64,000 nt of DNA from Acidobacteriota bacterium (GTDB lineage Bacteria > Acidobacteriota > Vicinamibacteria > Vicinamibacterales > JAFNAJ01), in contig JAHDVP010000010.1 of NCBI GenBank assembly GCA_023384575.1, forward strand, positions 62,001-126,000, written 5' to 3'. Both the position numbers and the translations under genes were made by a program. This document shows, piece by piece, positions 19,751-27,484 of the stretch. Under the pieces are notes generated by a model, which worked only from the letters and a program-made list of their open reading frames with translations, was not told the DNA's origin and ran no database searches. Position 1 is the first letter of the stretch. Each line of letters begins with the position of its first letter.

Positions 19751-19820
19751 GGGACTCACCGGATGGGACGGCTCGGCCGATCGACAGCCGGGGGCTGCGG
19801 GCCGGAGAGGGCGTCGCCGC

Positions 19821-20255
19821 TCAACCTCGAGGCCGATCGACGACCGCCAGACGCCGGGACCGGCCGATTATACTCCACGCCCACAGCGCACCCGCGGCCG
19901 CCGTGGCGCCAAGCGCGTCGGCCGCCAGATCGGCGAGTTCCGCCTGCCGCCCCGGCACGAACGACTGGTGCCACTCGTCGGTGACCCCGTAGGCTGTCGC
20001 GATCGCGAGCGCGGCGAGGCCGCGGCCGAACGTGAAGTCCGAGCGCCGCCCGCCGGCCAGCGCCCGGAAGACGAGGGCCGACAAGACCCCGTATGCCACG
20101 AAGTGCGCGTGCTTGTCGGTGAAGATCCCCGGGGGAGCCGGCAGTCCCGGCAACGACGACAGGACGAAGATGGCGGCCATCACGGCAAGCGGCGGGCCCC
20201 AGAGACCCGCGGCCGACCGCCGGCGCGCCGGGCGCGTGCCGGACCGGCGCGGCAC
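19821..20255 (-). CDS. VanZ-like membrane protein
   Basis: A small inner-membrane protein of 144 residues with about four hydrophobic segments. The VanZ-family signature is clear: TDKHAHFVAYGVLSAL near residue 47 and GVTDEWHQSFVPGRQAELADLAADALG near residue 90 (conserved Asp-Glu, His-Gln, and Arg-x-x-x-x-x-Asp positions). VanZ confers low-level teicoplanin resistance in enterococci, but most family members, including such chromosomal ones, have no defined function. The start is a GTG at 20255, 3 bases after the preceding small gene; a later start is possible since the first 15 residues are Arg-rich and not conserved. Confidence 0.75.
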   Translation of the reverse strand: MPRRSGTRPARRRSAAGLWGPPLAVMAAIFVLSSLPGLPAPPGIFTDKHAHFVAYGVLSALVFRALAGGRRSDFTFGRGLAALAIATAYGVTDEWHQSFVPGRQAELADLAADALGATAAAGALWAWSIIGRSRRLAVVDRPRG

Positions 20256-20258
20256 CGC

Positions 20259-20441
20259 TCAGGACCGCCCGATCGGAAACGGCAGCATCAGCCAGCCGAA
20301 CACGAGCGCCGCCCCGACGAACCCTGCGAACAGCAGCAGGCCGAGCCGGACCTGCTCACGCGGCGCGTCGCGCTGGAGCACGGCGAAGACGAGCGAGACG
20401 AGCGCGGCGAAGAGGACGAGCAGGAGGAAATGGCTGGTCAT
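20259..20441 (-). CDS. 60-residue hydrophobic protein of unknown function
   Basis: The 60-residue product has two hydrophobic segments, FLLLVLFAALVSLVFAVL (residues 5-22) and LLLFAGFVGAALVFGWLML (about 35-53), separated by a charged loop. It looks like a two-pass inner-membrane protein. No family is recognised. Its support comes from tight packing: it starts 16 bp after the DUF6677-like gene and ends 3 bp before the VanZ-like gene, all in the same direction. Confidence 0.6.
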   Translation of the reverse strand: MTSHFLLLVLFAALVSLVFAVLQRDAPREQVRLGLLLFAGFVGAALVFGWLMLPFPIGRS

Positions 20442-20457
20442 GGCACTCGCCGCGTCG

Positions 20458-20859
20458 TCACTTCCGGCCGACGGCGATGTCGTACACGTCGAGCACGACG
20501 AGCGCGTTCAGCAGCCCGGCGACGATCAGGAACGTATTCCCGTACTCGTACGCGGCCGACACGACGACGCCGTGGCCCGCGCCGATCGCCCAGGCCACGA
20601 AGTACGGCAGGCCGATGCCGATGTCGGCGAGCGCCGCCAGCGCGACGAGCGGCTGGGTCACCTCGAAGGGGAAGATCCGGCCGTCGAAGGCGAGCCCCAG
20701 CACGAACATCAACGGCAGGGCCGCGAGGAAGACGAGCCCCTTCGCAGTCCACCCGAGGTACAGGTGCCCGGCCCCCGGAACGGCCCAGGCCAGCAGGCAC
20801 ACGGCCAGCGCGCTGTTCCTCTCGAGAGGACGGCTCCGGTCGGCGGTCGACACTCGCAT
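20458..20859 (-). CDS. DUF6677-like integral membrane protein
   Basis: The 133-residue protein begins with a short basic segment and then AVCLLAWAVPGAGHLYLGWTAKGLVFLA, the pattern (PGxGHxYxGxxxKG) of small TM2/DUF6677-type membrane proteins. Three or four hydrophobic segments follow, ending LLNALVVLDVYDIAVG. Function is unknown. The family name is assigned from memory of the motif and is tentative. It is one of three adjacent small membrane-protein genes and begins 7 bp after the DUF2085 stop. Confidence 0.65.
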   Translation of the reverse strand: MRVSTADRSRPLERNSALAVCLLAWAVPGAGHLYLGWTAKGLVFLAALPLMFVLGLAFDGRIFPFEVTQPLVALAALADIGIGLPYFVAWAIGAGHGVVVSAAYEYGNTFLIVAGLLNALVVLDVYDIAVGRK

Positions 20860-20866
20860 CCGACGG

Positions 20867-21370
20867 TTAGTTTACCTCAGCCTCGGCGGCGTCCAGGTCG
20901 CCGCCCGCCCAGGCCGCCACGATCCACGCCACCGTCGCGCCGAGCGGCGCGGCCGTCGCCGCACGCACGGCGTTGGTCATCGGCACCCCGGCCACGACCT
21001 CGAGACCGACGGTCGCGATCGTCGGCACGGCGGCGGCGACGAGCACCGCTCGCGCCGACAGCTCACCCCGGCGACGGGCCGGCGACCGCAGTCGCGGGCG
21101 GCCGATGGCCGCAAGGCACGCGCCGAACGGCACGGCCACGTACAGCCCCAGGCACCGGGCGCAGACCGGCAGCGCCCTGCCCTGCCAGGCAAACGAACGG
21201 TCGGGCCGCTGGTGACACAGGCGCTGACCGACGACGTACACGCCGGCGGCGGCCAGCCGCCCCGACGGGGACCCGGCCCCGAGCCCGGGTGCGGCCGCGA
21301 GCAGCGCGCCCATCCACGCGGCACCGGCCATGAGCACCGCGGCCGCCGCCGCGGCCCGCCGCGTTACCAC
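20867..21370 (-). CDS. DUF2085-family membrane protein
   Basis: The protein has the conserved cysteine motif of DUF2085: LCHQRPDRSF followed by LPVCARCLGLYVAVPFG, with hydrophobic segments on both sides. The family is widespread, membrane-embedded and of unknown function; the CHQ...CxRC pattern suggests metal or thiol chemistry. The start is unclear. A GTG at 21370 overlaps the end of the kinase gene by 7 bp and gives 167 residues; an ATG at 21331 would give 154. Neither has a strong ribosome-binding site. The longer form keeps the first hydrophobic segment complete. Confidence 0.7.
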   Translation of the reverse strand: MVTRRAAAAAAVLMAGAAWMGALLAAAPGLGAGSPSGRLAAAGVYVVGQRLCHQRPDRSFAWQGRALPVCARCLGLYVAVPFGACLAAIGRPRLRSPARRRGELSARAVLVAAAVPTIATVGLEVVAGVPMTNAVRAATAAPLGATVAWIVAAWAGGDLDAAEAEVN

Positions 21371-22299
21371 GCGAGCGGGCCGAAGTGCCGCTCGTATCGC
21401 GCACGAAACGCCGTCCGATCGAACGCGTGGCTCTGGGCGCCGACGTGCTCGAGCGCGTAGGTCGCCGCGACGCTCCCGAGCCTTGCGCACACGTCGAAGG
21501 CGAGGCCCGCGGCGAGGCCCTTCATGAAACCGGCCCGGAACGCATCGCCGACTCCCGTCGGGTCGGCCACGACCTCAGGTGGCACGGCCGGCACGTCCGC
21601 CCGCCCGGCGGACGTGAACACCGACGAACCCTGTTCACCGCGCGTGATGATCAAGGCCTCCGACTGCGCGACGACCGCCGCCTCGTCGAACCCCGTCTTC
21701 TGCCGGATCAGCTCGAACTCGTAGTCGTTGCAGACGAGCAGGTTCGCCCCGACGAGGCCGGCCTCGAGCTCCTCGCCGCTGGCCCGGGCGCACTGCTGGC
21801 CGGGGTCGAAGATGAACCGGATGCCGAGCCGGCGGCATTCCTCGGCATACTTGACCATCGCCCCCGGCTCGTTCGGCGAGATGATCGCCAGGTCGCAGCC
21901 GCCCGCGTCGGCAAACGACAGCTCGCTCGCGTGGGCCATGGCGCCGACGTAGAAGGAGGCGATCTGGTTGTTCTGCTGGTCGGTGCTGCAGAAGAACGAC
22001 GCCGAGAACTTGCCCGGGATCTCCCGGACGAGCGACGTGTCGACGCCGACGCCCTCGAGCCAGCTGCGGTACTCGGGGAAATCCTGCCCCGCCGTCGCCA
22101 TGATGACCGGGCGCTCGCCGAGCAGCGCCAGCGTGTAGGCGATGTTGGGCGCGCAGCCGCCCCGGCGCTTGTCCATCGTGTCGACGAGGAAGCTCAAACT
22201 GACCCGCGACAGGTGATCGGGCAGGAAGTGCTCGGTGAACGAGCCGGGAAACGACATCAGGTAGTCGTACGCGATCGAACCGGTGACGATGATTCTCAT
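21364..22299 (-). CDS. PfkB-family carbohydrate/nucleoside kinase
   Basis: A ribokinase-fold kinase of 311 residues. Features in order: N-terminal GSIAYDYLMSFPG, the glycine motif RRGGCAPNIAYTLALLG near residue 50, an NNQIASFYVGAM segment, and the C-terminal anion-hole/catalytic motif DPTGVGDAFRAGFMKG with the catalytic Asp in GVGDAF. The DPTGxGD variant and the NQ-rich lid strand resemble bacterial adenosine/nucleoside kinases more than fructokinases, so a nucleoside substrate is likely but not proven. The ATG overlaps the thioesterase stop by 4 bp (ATGA). Confidence 0.85.
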   Translation of the reverse strand: MRIIVTGSIAYDYLMSFPGSFTEHFLPDHLSRVSLSFLVDTMDKRRGGCAPNIAYTLALLGERPVIMATAGQDFPEYRSWLEGVGVDTSLVREIPGKFSASFFCSTDQQNNQIASFYVGAMAHASELSFADAGGCDLAIISPNEPGAMVKYAEECRRLGIRFIFDPGQQCARASGEELEAGLVGANLLVCNDYEFELIRQKTGFDEAAVVAQSEALIITRGEQGSSVFTSAGRADVPAVPPEVVADPTGVGDAFRAGFMKGLAAGLAFDVCARLGSVAATYALEHVGAQSHAFDRTAFRARYERHFGPLAW

Positions 22300-22739
22300 G
22301 GACGGTGACTGTGGCCCGGCCCGGTCACGGACGCCCGGGCGAGGAGCGCGAGGACGGTGGACGGAAAGTCGCACGCGGCGAAGTCGGCGGTCGAGACGCA
22401 GGCGACCCGATAGCTCCCCTCGGCGGCGACCTCGCCCGAGGGGGCCCGCACCACGAAGGTGAAAGCGAGCCGGCGCGGGTTGAGGATCTCGACGTCCACG
22501 GAGACGCCGAGCAGGTCGCCCGCGCGGAGCGGGGCCCGGTAGACGATCCGCGCCTCGACCCGGGGCAGCAGGACGCCGTGCTGCGCCATCATCTGCTCCC
22601 GCGGCTGGCCGAGCGCCCGAAACAGCGCGTCCTCGGCCTGCTCGAAGAACCGGAGGTAGCTGCCGAACCAGACGATGCCCGCCGCGTCGGTGTCGGCAAA
22701 CTGCACCCGGACGTCGATGGAGAAGGGCGAAGGCGCCAC
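22296..22739 (-). CDS. YbgC/FadM-type acyl-CoA thioesterase
   Basis: A single hotdog domain of 147 residues with the 4-hydroxybenzoyl-CoA thioesterase/YbgC signature VQFADTDAAGIVWFGSYLRF, including the catalytic aspartate in DTDAAG. The best start is a GTG at 22739, placed a few residues before the conserved strand, as in relatives. It lies 56 bp below the MarR gene and overlaps the kinase gene by 4 bp. With the crotonase, SDR and RidA genes upstream it could release a CoA-bound intermediate of the same aromatic or acyl-CoA pathway. A general housekeeping thioesterase is the alternative. Confidence 0.85.
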   Translation of the reverse strand: MAPSPFSIDVRVQFADTDAAGIVWFGSYLRFFEQAEDALFRALGQPREQMMAQHGVLLPRVEARIVYRAPLRAGDLLGVSVDVEILNPRRLAFTFVVRAPSGEVAAEGSYRVACVSTADFAACDFPSTVLALLARASVTGPGHSHRP

Positions 22740-22795
22740 GGGCGGGTACTCTACACCAGAAGGTTGCCGGACCCCGGTGGAGAACGGCGCCTGCG

Positions 22796-23425
22796 TCAGA
22801 GGTCGCGGAAGGCCGCCTTGCGCGGGACCGACTCGTCGTGCCACCGGGCGCCGCGTTCGTGCAGGTAGTCGCGGAGCCGGCCGAGCCGGTCGGCGAGCTG
22901 CGACAGGTCGCCCCGCGGAAAGGCCGCGAGCACGGCCTCGATGTCGTCGGCATGCGCCGGGAGCATCTCGTCGGTCAGGCGGCGCCCCCGGGGCGTCAGC
23001 TGGATGCGGATGACCCGGCGATCGGTCGGGTCGGACTCGCGCCGCACCAGCTGGTCGCGCTCGAGGCGATCGACGATGCCGGTCAGGTTGCCCGAGGTGA
23101 CGAGCAACAGGCGCGAGAGTTCGATGAAGGTGAAGCCGCGGTCGCCGGCTCGCGCGAGCTCGGCCAGCACGTCGAACTGCGGCAGCGTCAGCTGCCACCG
23201 GTCGATGCTGCGGCGCGCCTCGCGCATCAGCAGGTTGCGGCACGTCGCAAGGCGCAGGTGCACCCTGAGCGCCAGGCGGTTCCGGTGGACGCCCTGGTCG
23301 TCGCCGGTCCGGGTCTTGCGGGCGGGTCGAGGCCGCACGCTCGTTGCCGGGCGTTTCGACACGGGTGGTGAAGGAGGACTGGTCTTCGGCATGTCACTCT
23401 GCGGCATCGCGTGAGCAGACGTCAT
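22796..23425 (-). CDS. MarR-family transcriptional regulator
   Basis: A winged-helix regulator of 209 residues. The N-terminal 50 residues are low-complexity, Pro/Ser/Arg-rich and outside the family domain. The MarR core then follows: QFDVLAELARAGDRGFTFIELSRLLL, recognition helix region TSGNLTGIVDRLERDQLVRRE, and the wing DPTDRRVIRIQLTPRGRRL. MarR proteins usually bind a phenolic or CoA-thioester ligand and repress a neighbouring catabolic operon. Its ATG overlaps the crotonase stop by 4 bp, so it is the fourth gene of an operon it probably controls. A candidate operator lies in the SDR promoter at 25545-25573. Confidence 0.88.
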   Translation of the reverse strand: MTSAHAMPQSDMPKTSPPSPPVSKRPATSVRPRPARKTRTGDDQGVHRNRLALRVHLRLATCRNLLMREARRSIDRWQLTLPQFDVLAELARAGDRGFTFIELSRLLLVTSGNLTGIVDRLERDQLVRRESDPTDRRVIRIQLTPRGRRLTDEMLPAHADDIEAVLAAFPRGDLSQLADRLGRLRDYLHERGARWHDESVPRKAAFRDL

Positions 23426-24255
23426 CGGGGCGTCGGCGTACCGGTTGACGGCGCGGGCCCCCTGTCGGCGAACCGCGGCGCCCGTTTCTCGACGAACGCC
23501 CGGTAGCCTTCGCGAAACGCCGGCGTCTGCATGCACAGCGCCTGCGCCTGCGCCTCCGCCTCGATGGCGGCCTCGAGGCCCAGCGCCTGTTCCTGGTTCA
23601 GCAGGGTCTTCGTCAGACCGAGGGCGAATGCCGGTCCGTCGGCGAGCCGGCGGGCCAGCGCGCGGGCCTCGTCCATGAGCCGGTCGGGCTCGACTACTCG
23701 CGTGACCAGGCCGACGCGCAGGGCGTCGTCGGCGGAGATCCGGTCGCCCAGCATCAGCAGTTCGGTCGCCCTGGCCAGTCCGACCACTCGCGGCAGCAGC
23801 CACGCCGCGCCCATGTCGGCGCCCGTCAGACCCACCCGGGTGAAGAGGAACGCGAGGCTCGCCCGGTCGGTGGCCAGGCGGAAGTCCGAGGCAAGCGCGA
23901 TCACGGCGCCGGCCCCGGCCGCCACGCCGTTGAGCGCGGCGACGATGGGCTGGGGCGCGGTGCGCATGCGAAGGATCAGGTCGCCCGTGAGACGCGTGAA
24001 CTCGAGCAACCGGCGCGTGTCGTACTCGAGCAGCCGCCCGATGATGTCCTCGACGTCGCCGCCGGCGCAGAAGGCGCGCCCCGCGCCGGTCACGATCACC
24101 GACCGGACGCGCTCGACGTCGGCGAGGGCCGCGAAGCAGTCGCGCAGTTCGGCGTAGACCTCGAAGGTGAGCGCGTTCAGGCGATCGGGACGGTCGAGCG
24201 TGATGACGGCGACCGGGCCCTCCTCTTCATAGCGGAAGGTCGAAGGCGTCTGCAT
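23422..24255 (-). CDS. enoyl-CoA hydratase/isomerase family protein
   Basis: A crotonase of 277 residues. The CoA-binding and oxyanion motifs are AFCAGGDVEDII and NGVAAGAGAVIALASDFR. The first classical catalytic glutamate is replaced (GAGAVIA where hydratases have GGGxE), and TGADMGAAWLLP occupies the second site. This pattern suggests ring-modifying or isomerase-like chemistry rather than simple hydration. The start at 24255 overlaps the ridA end by 29 bp. Grouped with SDR, RidA and MarR genes, it fits a CoA-dependent aromatic amine or anthranilate route. The exact reaction is unknown. Confidence 0.82.
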   Translation of the reverse strand: MQTPSTFRYEEEGPVAVITLDRPDRLNALTFEVYAELRDCFAALADVERVRSVIVTGAGRAFCAGGDVEDIIGRLLEYDTRRLLEFTRLTGDLILRMRTAPQPIVAALNGVAAGAGAVIALASDFRLATDRASLAFLFTRVGLTGADMGAAWLLPRVVGLARATELLMLGDRISADDALRVGLVTRVVEPDRLMDEARALARRLADGPAFALGLTKTLLNQEQALGLEAAIEAEAQAQALCMQTPAFREGYRAFVEKRAPRFADRGPAPSTGTPTPR

Positions 24256-24724
24256 CGGGACTCCTGGCCGCCCCCGGCGGCACGACCGCGATGGCTTCGA
24301 TCTCGACGCGGGCCTCGGGTTCGAGCAGGCCCTTGACCTCGACGAGGCTCATCGCCGGGTAATGGCGGCCCATGCGCGCGCGGTAGACCGCCCCGAGCCC
24401 TCGACGGGCCGCCACGTACTCCGCCCGGTCGACCACGAAGATCGTCATCTGGCCGATGGACGTGGCGTCGCCGCCGGCGGCGCCGACGACCTCGAGCACG
24501 TTGGCGAGCGCCTGGTCGAACTGCGCGACGAAGTCGGGGCCGACCATGCGCCCGTCTGGCGTCCACCCGATCTGTCCGGCCACGAACAGCAGCGCCCCGG
24601 TCCCGGGTTCGAAGCGCACCCCGTGGGTGAAGCCGTGCGGAGCCGCGAGCCCGGGCGGGTTGACGTAACGCGCGCCGGCGTGGTGGCGCGTCGCCGCGGC
24701 GCCGACGGCGGGTGGCCGGCTCAT
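24227..24724 (-). CDS. RidA/YjgF-family enamine/imine deaminase
   Basis: RidA proteins hydrolyse reactive enamines and imines to ketones and ammonia. The 165-residue product has an N-terminal extension of about 20 residues, then the family core: LLFVAGQIGWTPDGRMVGPDFVAQFDQALANV, and near the C terminus the arginine-containing RARMGRHYPAMSLVEVKGLLEPEARVEIEAIAV block. The conserved Arg and Glu of the active site appear to be present. The ATG overlaps the SDR stop by 4 bp. In CoA-dependent 2-aminobenzoate degradation a RidA-like protein accompanies the ring-opening genes, which would explain it here; that link is inferred. Confidence 0.87.
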   Translation of the reverse strand: MSRPPAVGAAATRHHAGARYVNPPGLAAPHGFTHGVRFEPGTGALLFVAGQIGWTPDGRMVGPDFVAQFDQALANVLEVVGAAGGDATSIGQMTIFVVDRAEYVAARRGLGAVYRARMGRHYPAMSLVEVKGLLEPEARVEIEAIAVVPPGAARSPDADAFDLPL

Positions 24725-25503
24725 GACATCACCTCGCCCCCATCCACGTTGAGGGCCTGCCCGGTCAGGCCGGCGGCGGACGGGCCGGCGAGGAACAGCG
24801 CCACGGCGGCCACTTCGTCGGGCGCGACGAGGCGCTCCTGGGGACTCATGCGCTCGAGCGCGGCGCGGGCCTCGTCGCGCGTCCGGCCGGTCCGCGCGGC
24901 GATCCGGTCGATCGTCTCGATCGTCATGTCCGTGTCGACCCAGCCGGGACACACGGCGTTGACGGTGACCCCGCGCCTGGCGGTCTCGAGCGCGAGCGCC
25001 CGGGTGAGCCCGAGCACGCCGTGCTTGGCGGCGCAGTAGGCGGTCGAGTACCGGAATCCGACGCGGCCGGCGACCGAGGCGATGTTGATGACGCGGCCCC
25101 ACCCGAGCGCGAGCATGCCGGGCAGCACGGCCCGGGTGCAGAGGAACGTCCCCGTGAGGTTGACGGCGAGCGTGCGCGCCCACGACGCGTCGGTGACCTC
25201 GACCAACGGCGCGCTCTCGGCCATGCCGGCGTTGTTCACGAGCACGTCGATCGCCCCGAAGCGGCGCTCGATGGCCCCCACCGCGGCGGCCACGCTCGGC
25301 GCCTCGGTCACGTCGCAGGCGACGCCCATCGCCTCGCTGCCCGCCCGCAGGAGATCGGCCGCCACCCGCTCGACGTCCGCCGTGGTCCGCGACGCGACGG
25401 CGACGCGGGCGCCGGCGTCCGCGAACGCGAGGGCGATCGCGCGTCCGATGCCCCGGCCGCCGCCGGTCACCATCACCGTGTGTCCGTCCATCACCCGTGC
25501 CAT
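24721..25503 (-). CDS. short-chain dehydrogenase/reductase (SDR)
   Basis: A classical SDR of 260 residues. The dinucleotide-binding motif TGGGRGIG starts at residue 13, followed by NNAG near residue 92 and the catalytic Ser...Tyr-x-x-x-Lys (INIASVAG, then YCAAKHG). The final LTGQALNVDGG is typical of FabG-like enzymes. The ATG at 25503 is chosen by length; ATG 25491 is equally possible, while longer frames extend into the promoter region. It is the first gene of a minus-strand operon (SDR, RidA, crotonase, MarR, thioesterase, kinase) and probably oxidises a hydroxyacyl-CoA-type alcohol. Confidence 0.87.
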   Translation of the reverse strand: MARVMDGHTVMVTGGGRGIGRAIALAFADAGARVAVASRTTADVERVAADLLRAGSEAMGVACDVTEAPSVAAAVGAIERRFGAIDVLVNNAGMAESAPLVEVTDASWARTLAVNLTGTFLCTRAVLPGMLALGWGRVINIASVAGRVGFRYSTAYCAAKHGVLGLTRALALETARRGVTVNAVCPGWVDTDMTIETIDRIAARTGRTRDEARAALERMSPQERLVAPDEVAAVALFLAGPSAAGLTGQALNVDGGEVMS

Positions 25504-25544
25504 GGCGTCGTCGGCCGGCGCGCCCGCGGCCCCGGCCGCCTCGA

Positions 25545-25573
25545 ACGATACAATAACTCCCGAAATAGTTGAA
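25545..25573 (-). promoter_or_regulatory. candidate promoter and operator of the SDR-RidA operon
   Basis: On the minus strand TTCAAC (25573-25568) and TATCGT (25550-25545) are 17 bases apart, in an AT-rich island in otherwise GC-rich DNA. Half-sites AACT and AGTT (25555-25558 and 25567-25570) face each other across 8 bases between the two boxes, a possible MarR site. The downstream leader would be about 35 bases. Confidence 0.4.
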
Positions 25574-25830
25574 CCCTGAATTATCATGGCATCGGCCCGC
25601 TTGACACGGGCCTCGGCCAGGCGATACAACTGGCGGCGCCCTACCCAACCCTGATCCGACAATCTGGCTGGCGGCTACAGGCTGGTGGCCTGGTTGGAGA
25701 CATCAACGATTGAACGCCTGGCCTTCGCTTCACTGCCGGTGAGGTTGCCGATCACGGAGAAGGCGGCGATTGTCATCGTGCTGGCCGGTCGCCGCTGGCC
25801 GGTGGTCGCAAGCCGAATGTCGGATCGGGG

Positions 25831-25843
25831 CTGAATCATTCAG
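25831..25843. promoter_or_regulatory. 13-bp palindrome upstream of the aminotransferase operon
   Basis: CTGAATCATTCAG is a perfect inverted repeat around one central base, 62 bases before the aminotransferase start and followed by an AT-richer TGTAAA. It is a plausible operator for the plus-strand operon. No matching copy was found elsewhere in the window. Confidence 0.35.
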
Positions 25844-25904
25844 GTGTAAACGGCCTGGCACCCGCCGCGGCGGGCGTCGACCGATTCGCCGCGAAGGACC
25901 CTGC

Positions 25905-27077
25905 ATGCCCGCTCTCCCGCTCGCCGACTTCCGTGCCAGGTTCCCCATCCTCGGGCGGCGCGTCTACGTGAACAACTGCTCGCAGGGCGCGTTGTCGCTC
26001 GACGTGGAGGCGGCCTTCGCCGGGTTCCTCGAGTCGTGGCGCGAGGGCGGCTCACCGTGGGACCGGTGGGTCGACGCGGTCGAGCGCCTCCGCGGCGCCG
26101 TCGCCGCCTGGATTGGCGCCGACGCCGACGAAGTGGCCGTCGTGCCGAGCGCCTCGGCCGCCATCAGCGCCATCGCGAGCGCGCTCGACTTCACCGGGCC
26201 TCGGCGCCGCGTGGTCGTCGGGGATCTCGAGTTCCCGACGATGGCGCACGTCTGGCTCGCGCAGGCCCGCCGGGGAGCCGAGGTCGCGTTCGCCCACGCC
26301 GAGGGGGAGTCGATCGCGCCGTCGGCGTACCGCGCCCTCGTCGACGATCGCACGCTCGTCGTGCCCGTGACCCACGTCTGCTACCGCAACGGGTTCAGGC
26401 TCGACGTCGAGGACATCGTCGCCGCGTGCCACGAACAAGGCGCGCTCGTGTTTCTCGACGACTACCAGCACACGGGCACGGCCCCCATCGACGTGCGCGC
26501 GCTCGGCGTCGACTTCTGGGTGTCGGGCGCGCTCAAGTACCTGCTGGGGCCGTCGGGTGTCGCCTTCCTGTACGTCCGCCGGGACCTGATCGATCGCCTC
26601 GTGCCCTCGGTGACCGGGTGGTTCGGCCGGATCGATCCGTTTGCCTTCGACCCCACGCGGTGCGACTGGTCGGCGAGCGCCCGGCGCTTCGAAGGCGGAA
26701 CGCCGCCCATCCCGAACGCGTACGCGGCCCTCGCCGGGCTGGAGCTGCTGCAGTCGGTCGGGGCCGGCGTCATCGCCGCGCGGATTGGGGAGCTGACCAC
26801 GAGGCTGCACCTGGGCGGGAGCCGCGCCGGGTACCGGCTGCTGACGTCGGCCGACCCCGCGCGGCGCGGTCCGCTCGTCGTGATCTCGAGTCCCGACGCC
26901 GCAGCCCTCGTGGAGCGGCTCGGCCGGCGGGGCATCATCGCGTCGGCCCGCGGCCGCGGCGTGCGGATCTCGTTCCACGCTTACAACGACACCAACGACG
27001 CCGACGCGGTGCTCGATGCGCTCGCCGCCGAGGCGCATCTCGTCGACCGCGTGCCGGCCGCGGAGCCGGCGCGGTAG
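25905..27077 (+). CDS. class V aminotransferase-fold PLP enzyme
   Basis: A 390-residue PLP enzyme of the aminotransferase V/cysteine desulfurase/kynureninase fold. The N terminus reads VYVNNCSQGALS. The cofactor-binding aspartate is in FLDDYQHTG and the Schiff-base lysine in SGALKYLLGPSG near residue 225. The layout (QH-T-G-x-x-PIDVRALGVDFWVSGALKYL) resembles kynureninase- and isopenicillin-N-epimerase-like lyases, but the substrate cannot be read from it. GAAGGA lies 7 bases before the ATG. It heads an operon with a lipocalin-like protein, an APC transporter and an FAD amine oxidase, which points to uptake and breakdown of an amino compound. Confidence 0.8.
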   Translation: MPALPLADFRARFPILGRRVYVNNCSQGALSLDVEAAFAGFLESWREGGSPWDRWVDAVERLRGAVAAWIGADADEVAVVPSASAAISAIASALDFTGPRRRVVVGDLEFPTMAHVWLAQARRGAEVAFAHAEGESIAPSAYRALVDDRTLVVPVTHVCYRNGFRLDVEDIVAACHEQGALVFLDDYQHTGTAPIDVRALGVDFWVSGALKYLLGPSGVAFLYVRRDLIDRLVPSVTGWFGRIDPFAFDPTRCDWSASARRFEGGTPPIPNAYAALAGLELLQSVGAGVIAARIGELTTRLHLGGSRAGYRLLTSADPARRGPLVVISSPDAAALVERLGRRGIIASARGRGVRISFHAYNDTNDADAVLDALAAEAHLVDRVPAAEPAR

Positions 27078-27121
27078 CCCGTCGCCGCCCGGTGGCCGGT
27101 CGGGCGCGATCCAGGAGAGCG

Positions 27122-27484
27122 ATGTCCCTACTCGACCCCCCTCCGCTCGACGGCGCCTGGCAGCTGCACGAGTACGTCGTCGGCGGCCAGCCCTCCCCTA
27201 TCGACGGCTTGCTGCTCTTCGCCGGCCGGCGGTGGTCCACGGTGTTCTTCGTGCCCGCCGGCGCCGGGTGGTGGGGCAGCGCCGAAGCCGGCGAGTACGC
27301 GTTCGACGGCGCGTCGCTGACCTTCACCCACCGCTACACGTTCCAGGGCGGCGGCGGCCGGCCGCTCGTGCTCAATCCGGCCAACGACCGGATCGAACCC
27401 TGCGGCGTGACGCTCTCCGACGCCGCGCTCACGATCACGTTCCCGAGCGGGAACCACCTGCATTGCCGGCGAGTGACCTCATGA
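27122..27484 (+). CDS. lipocalin-like small protein of unknown function (cytoplasmic copy)
   Basis: A 120-residue beta-rich protein with no signal peptide. It opens LDGAWQLHEYVVGG and contains DGLLLFAGRRWSTVFFV, then ends LTITFPSGNHLHCRR. The pattern of a G-x-W start and alternating beta strands suggests a lipocalin-like barrel, assigned by resemblance only. The same signature (DGLMFFSPTHWTALFFIV and LRIDFPSGNHMVFRR) recurs in the exported protein at 30105-30593, so the two are paralogues. AGGAG precedes the ATG; its last codons overlap the APC transporter start by 4 bp (ATGA). Confidence 0.65.
   Translation: MSLLDPPPLDGAWQLHEYVVGGQPSPIDGLLLFAGRRWSTVFFVPAGAGWWGSAEAGEYAFDGASLTFTHRYTFQGGGGRPLVLNPANDRIEPCGVTLSDAALTITFPSGNHLHCRRVTS

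Larger units (their letters stand above)
25504..25904. other. 401-bp intergenic region between divergent operons
   Basis: No gene is supported here. It separates the SDR operon (minus) from the aminotransferase operon (plus). It holds a candidate minus-strand promoter (25545-25573), a 13-bp perfect palindrome CTGAATCATTCAG at 25831-25843 and a 14-bp GC palindrome at 25861-25874. Short frames running through it have no recognisable similarity. A stretch rich in GGC/CTGG between 25665 and 25720 shows no clear structure. Confidence 0.6.

Noticed and set aside
25905-27077. Calling the class V PLP enzyme a kynureninase
   Set aside because: The lysine region SGALKYLLG differs from the typical kynureninase segment and the N terminus lacks its usual motif, so only the fold is claimed.
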